In this document: positions 59,274-64,000 of the stretch, one piece after another
Numbering within the stretch: the first letter of the stretch is position 1
Layout: the number at the start of each line of letters is the position of its first letter
NCBI GenBank assembly: GCA_017546025.1
Contig: JAFYYS010000005.1
Location: forward strand, 1 to 64,000
Source: Lachnospiraceae bacterium
GTDB lineage: Bacteria; Bacillota; Clostridia; Lachnospirales; Lachnospiraceae
Reading direction: 5' to 3'
Length of the DNA: 64,000 nt
Notes under the pieces: model-generated
The model's database searches: none
Seen by the model: only the letters and a program-made list of their open reading frames with translations
Told to the model about the DNA's origin: nothing
Position numbers and translations under genes: made by a program

Positions 59274-61460
59274 TCAGTGAATCAGACGGTTGCCGAGCCG
59301 GCAGAGCAGGTAAAGGCGCGGCCTTTGCGCTTTGAACGAGGAAATCAGGCTGTCTGCGCCCTGCTCCATTACGGGAACGACCGCGGCAGGGTCGGCATCG
59401 GCGCCGTACAGATAGCGCTCGTAAGCGGGAATCCAGTCGGAGGCTCCGGCGGGCAGTGCCGCGAGAAGCTTCGTGTGGAATTCGGCAAGCGTTTCGGATT
59501 CCTCCTGCGTATGGCCGAGATAGGAGAGAATTCTTGTGTTTCTCCGGTAGAGCACGCGGATTTTCTCGGCGGCCGGAAGCTTTTTGTAAAGGGCCTTCGT
59601 GATCAGCCGGTCCGAAAGAAGAACGGCGGCCGCAAACGCGAGGAGCGCTGCGAGGGCCAGCAACGTCACAACGAGAATCTGTCCGAACGGAATGCGCTTA
59701 CGGCTTTCGGGCTGCGGCGCGGGCGTTAAGGACGGTGTCGGCTCGGCGGTCGGAACCACGTCATCTTCGTTCAAAGGCCAGTAGCTGTCGGCGGAGTAGC
59801 CGGGCGTCACGTCGAACGGAATCCAGCCGGCGTTCTCGAAATAAATCTCGCACCAGGCATGCGCCATGTCGCCGGTCACGGAAACGGTATTCTTGCCGTC
59901 AAGCGTCACGCTGAAGCCGTGCACGTAGCGCGCCGGAAGCCCTTCGGCTCTGGCGAGAAGCGTCATCGCGGTCGCGAAGTGTGTGCAGTAGCCTTCGCGC
60001 TTGGAAAGGAAATAATCGAGGAACGAGGCGGCATCCGTAACGCTGTCCGGGAACCGGCCGGGATCCTTCGTGTACGTAAAGCTGTTCAGTGCCTGTGCGA
60101 TTCTTAATATCCGGTCGAAGTCGGTTTCGGCGCCGTCGGTCACCTGGTTAACCCATTCTTTCGTATATCGGTTTAGGGTGACGGCCTTTCCGTAATCGCG
60201 CTTCAATTGCTCGCGGTACTGCAGAAAATGCGAATACGACCGCGTGTAAGCGGACATGTCCGCGCGGAGCGAAAGCGCGTTCCAATCTGCTTCGGAAATC
60301 GGAGTGAGCCGGTTCATGAAGTCGGCGAACACGCTGTTTTTGAGGTTGACGCTGTAGCCGGAAACCTTGTAGCTGTTGTTCTCACCGCGCTTCTTGTCGT
60401 AGAGGAGATTCCGCCCGGTTTCCTTCACCGAAAGATCGCGAAGCGTCGAGCCCGTGACAAGCATCTTGTCGGGGGTGAACAGGTGTCTCGAGGAGAAGGT
60501 CCGGTACGTAACCTGAAGGTCAATCGGCCGCAGGTAATCGGTGAAGTTACTAAAACCCGAAAAGGCGCATCGTGTTTCCAGCGAATCGAATTCCGCTTCG
60601 AAGGCGGTTTTTACGGTGCTCTCCCATTTCATATCGGCGAATGTGTCGCAATACTGTCCGGCGAGGCGGACCGAAGGACTGTTTCCCGAAAGCGGGGTCA
60701 GGTACATGACGATGGTATCGTCGTCATCGATCTTGCTGCCCGAAAGGCGCGCGCCCTCGGAGAAGCCGGGAATGTAGGAGTCGAAATCATCCGCTCCGCC
60801 GCGCCCTGTCAGGGAGGTTGTGAGATTTTGAATGTGTCCCCACAAAGCCCGGAAGACCCGCCATTCATAAGGCTTTTCCCCGACCGGAAAGAGCAGGCAG
60901 AACAGAAGCCATAAGAAGACGAACGGGGCAACGAACGGGAGGTGGAGCGTATGGTCGGTGTGTCCGCTTTTCCGCCATAAAAGCTGTGTCTCGTCGGCGA
61001 AGAGAAGCATCAGAACCGAGAGAAATGTCATGACGCAAAGCTTTGTGATGTCGTAATCAAATACGACCGCGATGACGAGGCAGGCGATGACCGAAAGGGC
61101 AAGGGCGTATCGGGCAAGCCGGGACCGCTCGCAGAGAACGGCAGCCAGATGGGAGCCTGCGGCGATGGCGGGAATCAGCCAGATTTCCCTGTGCGAGAAG
61201 AAGTATTCCGCTCCGCCGGAAAGCGGTCCGAACAGTGCGGGAAGCCCCAAAAAGACGGCAATCGCACCCGCAAGGAGCAGCCGGTCACGACCCTTTAAGA
61301 ACCGGAGAACGGCGAAAGCGACGCAGTAGAGCGCGGTATAAAGGCATATGCCGAAGCCGGCGTCCGGAATGCCGAGCTCATAGCGGAAGAACAGCACGAG
61401 GGCGTAGGAAAGCGGGAAGGAAATCACCCAGTCATAGAGGCAGCGGCCGTATCGTTTCAT
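59274..61460 (-). CDS. transglutaminase-like membrane protein (copy 2)
   Basis: The 728-residue protein has the same plan as the protein at 54815-57061: N-terminal TM helices, outer region, a transglutaminase core with Cys in EGYCTHFATAM (about 492), His in AHAWCEIYF (about 533) and Asp in FDVTPGY (about 549), a TM helix (about 598-622) and a cytoplasmic tail. The two proteins are similar along their full length but well diverged, so the duplication is old. The start ATG at 61460 overlaps the DUF58 stop by one base, with AGGAGG upstream. Confidence 0.9.
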   Translation of the reverse strand: MKRYGRCLYDWVISFPLSYALVLFFRYELGIPDAGFGICLYTALYCVAFAVLRFLKGRDRLLLAGAIAVFLGLPALFGPLSGGAEYFFSHREIWLIPAIAAGSHLAAVLCERSRLARYALALSVIACLVIAVVFDYDITKLCVMTFLSVLMLLFADETQLLWRKSGHTDHTLHLPFVAPFVFLWLLFCLLFPVGEKPYEWRVFRALWGHIQNLTTSLTGRGGADDFDSYIPGFSEGARLSGSKIDDDDTIVMYLTPLSGNSPSVRLAGQYCDTFADMKWESTVKTAFEAEFDSLETRCAFSGFSNFTDYLRPIDLQVTYRTFSSRHLFTPDKMLVTGSTLRDLSVKETGRNLLYDKKRGENNSYKVSGYSVNLKNSVFADFMNRLTPISEADWNALSLRADMSAYTRSYSHFLQYREQLKRDYGKAVTLNRYTKEWVNQVTDGAETDFDRILRIAQALNSFTYTKDPGRFPDSVTDAASFLDYFLSKREGYCTHFATAMTLLARAEGLPARYVHGFSVTLDGKNTVSVTGDMAHAWCEIYFENAGWIPFDVTPGYSADSYWPLNEDDVVPTAEPTPSLTPAPQPESRKRIPFGQILVVTLLALAALLAFAAAVLLSDRLITKALYKKLPAAEKIRVLYRRNTRILSYLGHTQEESETLAEFHTKLLAALPAGASDWIPAYERYLYGADADPAAVVPVMEQGADSLISSFKAQRPRLYLLCRLGNRLIH

Positions 61461-62623
61461 CACAGCACCTCCTCTATGCGCGCATCCGGCGAAACGCGGA
61501 TAATCTCCGCGTGCGGAAGCTCGGGAATGGCAGCAGGGGCCTCGTCACCGGTTGTAACCAAGTAGATGATGACAGAGACGCCGCTTCCGGTCAGAAGGCG
61601 CACGAACTCTTCCGAATCGCCGGTAAAGCGGTTCAGAATCAAAAGCGCGGCGCGCCCGCTAAGAAGCCCTTCCTTACCGGGCAGGTCCTTAAAGAACAGG
61701 CTGTCCTCCTGACGCTTCAAAAAGGCAAGCTTACAAAGCTTCTGATAGTAAGCATCAAAGGACGCGTGGTCGTTGATATACGAAGAAACGGTACGGTCCG
61801 TCCGGTGAAACGCGCGGACCGGAATTCTCTGCGATAAGAAGAACATCGAAAGCGCCAGAGCAAGCTCAAGCATCCGGTTCTCAACGGGCAGATACGAAGC
61901 AATATCGTCCGAAGGACGGCACGTGCTGAGGAGAATGCTGACATTCTGCCGCTCCTCGCCGATCATCGGGCGCGTCATCAGCTTCTGTGTGCTTGCCGTT
62001 GCCTTCCAATGGATGTGCCGCGGGTCGTCGCCCGGGACATATTCGCGCGGGAACTGATCGAGAACGGATGTCCCGATTGGCTGCTCGCGGTTTAAGATGC
62101 GCGAGAGATTCAGCCCCTTAAGATCCGAAACAGAGAAGACATGCGGGTAGATCGTAACCTCAAGCGGCTCGGGGTTTTGATAATGCATCCGGAAGATCCG
62201 CAGAAAATCCGTAATCTCCACGGTCTTAATGCCGACCCGGTACGTCCCGCGGTACTTGCAGACGAGCTTCGTATCCTTTTTCACGCCCGTCTTCGGCAGA
62301 AGCTCGCACTCCTCGCCGTCCCGAAGGTCAAGCACCGTTGAAAAGTCGGAATAGAAGAACACCTTGACCGAGGCAAATGCAAAGAAATCTTCATCCTGCA
62401 GCGTAAAAAAGTACGGAATCGCCTGGTTGCTGACAAATGTCTTGCCGACCAGCTGCTGGTAGATCGAGAACCGCATCCGGACCGCCAACAGGTACCCGAG
62501 AGACATCAGCGGGACCGCCGTGACCATAATGAAGAAACCGTAGGTCACGGGACCTCCGGACAGGGAGATGCCGACGAGGGCGAGCACCCACAGAAGGCAT
62601 AAAATGATACGGTTACGGTTCAC
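61460..62623 (-). CDS. DUF58 protein (copy 2)
   Basis: This 387-residue paralogue of the protein at 57061-58221 has two N-terminal TM helices and the signature REYVPGDDPRHIHWKATASTQKLMTR (about 199-224). The start is GTG 62623. It is the first gene of its operon and has a promoter directly upstream. No MoxR gene precedes it; it may share the MoxR protein of the neighbouring copy. Confidence 0.92.
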   Translation of the reverse strand: MNRNRIILCLLWVLALVGISLSGGPVTYGFFIMVTAVPLMSLGYLLAVRMRFSIYQQLVGKTFVSNQAIPYFFTLQDEDFFAFASVKVFFYSDFSTVLDLRDGEECELLPKTGVKKDTKLVCKYRGTYRVGIKTVEITDFLRIFRMHYQNPEPLEVTIYPHVFSVSDLKGLNLSRILNREQPIGTSVLDQFPREYVPGDDPRHIHWKATASTQKLMTRPMIGEERQNVSILLSTCRPSDDIASYLPVENRMLELALALSMFFLSQRIPVRAFHRTDRTVSSYINDHASFDAYYQKLCKLAFLKRQEDSLFFKDLPGKEGLLSGRAALLILNRFTGDSEEFVRLLTGSGVSVIIYLVTTGDEAPAAIPELPHAEIIRVSPDARIEEVL

Positions 62624-62670
62624 CTCGGCTACCTGCTTTCTTCATTTCAAATGGCGGTTTGTTTCCCGTA

Positions 62671-62700
62671 ATTATATCATAAAAAAGGAAAATGCGACAA
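62671..62700 (-). promoter_or_regulatory. promoter of the DUF58/transglutaminase copy 2 operon
   Basis: On the minus strand, TTGTCG (62700-62695), an 18-base spacer, then TATAAT (62676-62671). The -35 and spacer overlap a GTCGCATTTTCC motif copy (62698-62687). Confidence 0.78.
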
Positions 62701-62813
62701 TGGAATATCCGTTGATTTTTCCCCGGGAGTCTTTCGGGAGTTGTATTTATCCGCCGCCGGAGAAAACCGGATTTTGATGTTGAATTCAGACAATTCTCTT
62801 TTTGGCTCCTTTG

Positions 62814-62847
62814 CTCCGGCTTTTGTTCAGGATGAACAAATCCGGAG
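62814..62847. other. hairpin in the divergent intergenic region 62624-63035
   Basis: CTCCGG-CT-TTTGTTC-AGGAT-GAACAAA-T-CCGGAG forms a two-part stem, followed by ACGCTTTTTG. The 412-base region holds divergent promoters and this hairpin, and no credible gene. Confidence 0.55.
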
Positions 62848-62973
62848 ACGCTTTTTGTGCACCATTTTTTGAGGGGCATCCGGTTGTTGTGCAATAGTTC
62901 TAATGCAAAAAAACGGAAAAATCCGGGAAGGGCTTCGAGGGTGACGAAAATGCTTCGGAAGGCCTTTTTTTGA

Positions 62974-63003
62974 TTGACTTTTCGAAGTTCGGCGGCGTAT
63001 GAT
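62974..63003 (+). promoter_or_regulatory. promoter of the Tad locus
   Basis: TTGACT (62974-62979), an 18-base spacer, then TATGAT (62998-63003). Confidence 0.72.
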
Positions 63004-63035
63004 GGCGCCACAAAAACGAAGGAGCGTGATCAAGG

Positions 63036-63914
63036 GTGAAAACATTGGCGATCATTTGTCAGAAAACTTCCTACCTGCAGCAGATTGGAGAGGCAATGCC
63101 GAGATATCTGCCGAGAGAATGGGTTGTCATGGGATTTTCCAACGAAGAAGAATTCGTAAAGGAAGCTCCGGTGAACGTTCTTCTCGCGATGACGGATGAC
63201 CAGGCGGCATTTAAGGAACGGAACAAAAACCGTGCGGCCCGGATTCTGTTTCTGGTAGGCAGAAAAGAGGTTACGGAGGGCGAAGTCTTTATGTACCGCT
63301 CAGCCTCCGTAATCGCGGAGATTGTTATGCAGAAGCCTTCCGGGCCGCAGAGCCCGGAAGGAGGGGCAGGGGAACCGCTTCGAATCTACGGCTATGCAGC
63401 TGCAGAGGGAGGTTCGGGCTGCACGACGGAAGCATTCAAAAGAGCGGTAACTCTTTCGACAGAGGGAAAAACGGCGTTTTTAAGCTTGGACAGCGCGCCG
63501 GGAATCCGCGAATTTGCCGCGGACGGAACAGGGCTCAGTGAGCTGATTTATCTTCTGAAGGAGTATCGGGAGGAGTGGACTACTCATATGGGGCATTGCG
63601 CGCAAACCATCGGGAATGCGGTCGTATTTGCCGGAGTCGCAAGGCTCGGAGACGAGCGGGGCTTTAACAGTCCGGAGGCAAAGGATTTCATTACGGGGCT
63701 CCGGCAGGCGGGATTCCGCTTCCTGATCTTTGATTTCGGGAAGAAGGGCACGGACGAGCTTTTGGGACTTTGCGAGAGAATCTATTTCACGGAGGGGAAG
63801 AATGCCGAGAAACGGAACATTCTTCTGAACCAGTCCGAGGAAGGCGATTTCCGGGAGCGCGTCATGCCGTTAAGCGGTCTTGCCGAGGGAGGTCGGAATG
63901 GAATCCGGGCGTGA
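63036..63914 (+). CDS. TadZ/CpaE-like pilus localisation protein
   Basis: The 292-residue protein has a receiver-like N-terminal part (about 1-100, KTLAIICQKTSYLQQIGEAM) and a ParA/MinD-like C-terminal part. That part has a P-loop-like AAAEGGSGCTTE (about 125-136) whose conserved Lys is Cys, then FLSLDSAPG. TadZ proteins are atypical MinD-like ATPases that place the Tad/Flp pilus machine at the membrane. The start is GTG 63036, with AAGGAG ten bases upstream. The next gene, TadA-like, overlaps its end by 17 bases, supporting the Tad assignment. Confidence 0.8.
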   Translation: MKTLAIICQKTSYLQQIGEAMPRYLPREWVVMGFSNEEEFVKEAPVNVLLAMTDDQAAFKERNKNRAARILFLVGRKEVTEGEVFMYRSASVIAEIVMQKPSGPQSPEGGAGEPLRIYGYAAAEGGSGCTTEAFKRAVTLSTEGKTAFLSLDSAPGIREFAADGTGLSELIYLLKEYREEWTTHMGHCAQTIGNAVVFAGVARLGDERGFNSPEAKDFITGLRQAGFRFLIFDFGKKGTDELLGLCERIYFTEGKNAEKRNILLNQSEEGDFRERVMPLSGLAEGGRNGIRA

Positions 63915-64000
63915 GGAGTTTCGGAATCTCTTCCGTGCCATGGTGTTAAGCCGGATTGACGGGTCTGTTGAGATGGACGATGAGGCGCTTCGGCTGATGA
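63898..64000 (+). CDS. TadA/CpaF-like secretion ATPase, N-terminal fragment
   Basis: The ATG at 63898 follows GGGAGGTCGG, and the frame stays open to the window edge: 34 codons starting MESGREEFRNLFRAMVLSRI. The visible part is too short to show ATPase motifs. The assignment rests on position after the TadZ-like gene and on the helical N-terminal start usual for CpaF proteins. Confidence 0.6.
   Translation, partial: MESGREEFRNLFRAMVLSRIDGSVEMDDEALRLM

Noticed and set aside
1..64000. CRISPR arrays, insertion sequences, prophage genes
   Set aside because: I saw no regularly spaced direct repeats, transposase or integrase motifs, or phage structural genes. The repeats found are short inverted repeats near gene ends and starts.

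Overview
The window looks like chromosome from a mid-GC Gram-positive bacterium, most likely a Clostridia/Lachnospiraceae-type Firmicute. The reasons are strong AGGAGG-type ribosome sites, several GTG and TTG starts, many Cys-lipobox lipoproteins, an LtaS/MdoB-family sulfatase, YesM/AraC-type two-component genes beside a sugar ABC transporter, and T-tailed hairpin terminators after most units. The taxon is inferred from gene content and style, not from a marker gene. I see no insertion sequence, prophage, CRISPR array or replication origin.

Layout. 1-214: the end of a tRNA cluster (partial tRNA-Phe, then tRNA-Lys). 495-2482 (minus): a small operon of an HPr-kinase-like P-loop protein, a TraX-like membrane protein and an S26 signal-peptidase-like protein. 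2630-4243: a metallo-beta-lactamase/beta-CASP nuclease. 4340-6757: an ECF sigma factor, a one-TM partner and a lipoprotein. 6907-8499 (minus): release factor 3. 8744-11175: rsmI and an LTA-synthase-like sulfatase. 11372-13363: transketolase. 13430-17027: a zinc-ribbon membrane protein, a PQQ-propeller lipoprotein and phosphatidylserine decarboxylase. 17103-18374 (minus): O-acetylhomoserine sulfhydrylase. 18436-19152: a structured stretch without a credible gene. 19262-20806 (minus): flotillin.

21142-30729 holds a PP2C phosphatase, a membrane Ser/Thr kinase, a small membrane protein and a 2191-residue Ig-repeat surface protein, the first three junctions being overlapping or nearly so. Then come metG, an unusual ABC pair whose ATPase lacks a canonical signature motif, malQ, a small membrane protein in convergent overlap with malQ, an MBL hydrolase and a zinc-ribbon membrane protein. 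39616-41705 pairs a second ECF sigma factor with a membrane-anchored protein whose outer part is an ABC-type solute-binding domain, a plausible sugar-sensing anti-sigma factor. 41866-46057 is a MarR regulator with a heterodimeric multidrug ABC exporter behind a double palindromic operator. 46195-54698 encodes a sugar-responsive unit: lipoprotein binding protein, YesM-type kinase, AraC-type response regulator, second binding protein, double-ATPase protein and two permeases (YtfQRT/YjfF type).

54815-62623 (minus) carries two copies of a DUF58 plus transglutaminase-like membrane protein module, only one with a MoxR AAA ATPase. At the right edge a Tad pilus locus begins (TadZ-like, then the start of a TadA-like ATPase).

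The less usual material is: the sigma/solute-binding-protein sensor pair; the degenerate ABC ATPase; the phospho-signalling and giant-adhesin operon; a twin-hairpin leader at 14320-14441; the structured non-coding region at 18436-19152; and a 12-base intergenic motif (GTCRCATTTTCC) seen five times, once inside a 12-1-12 palindrome.
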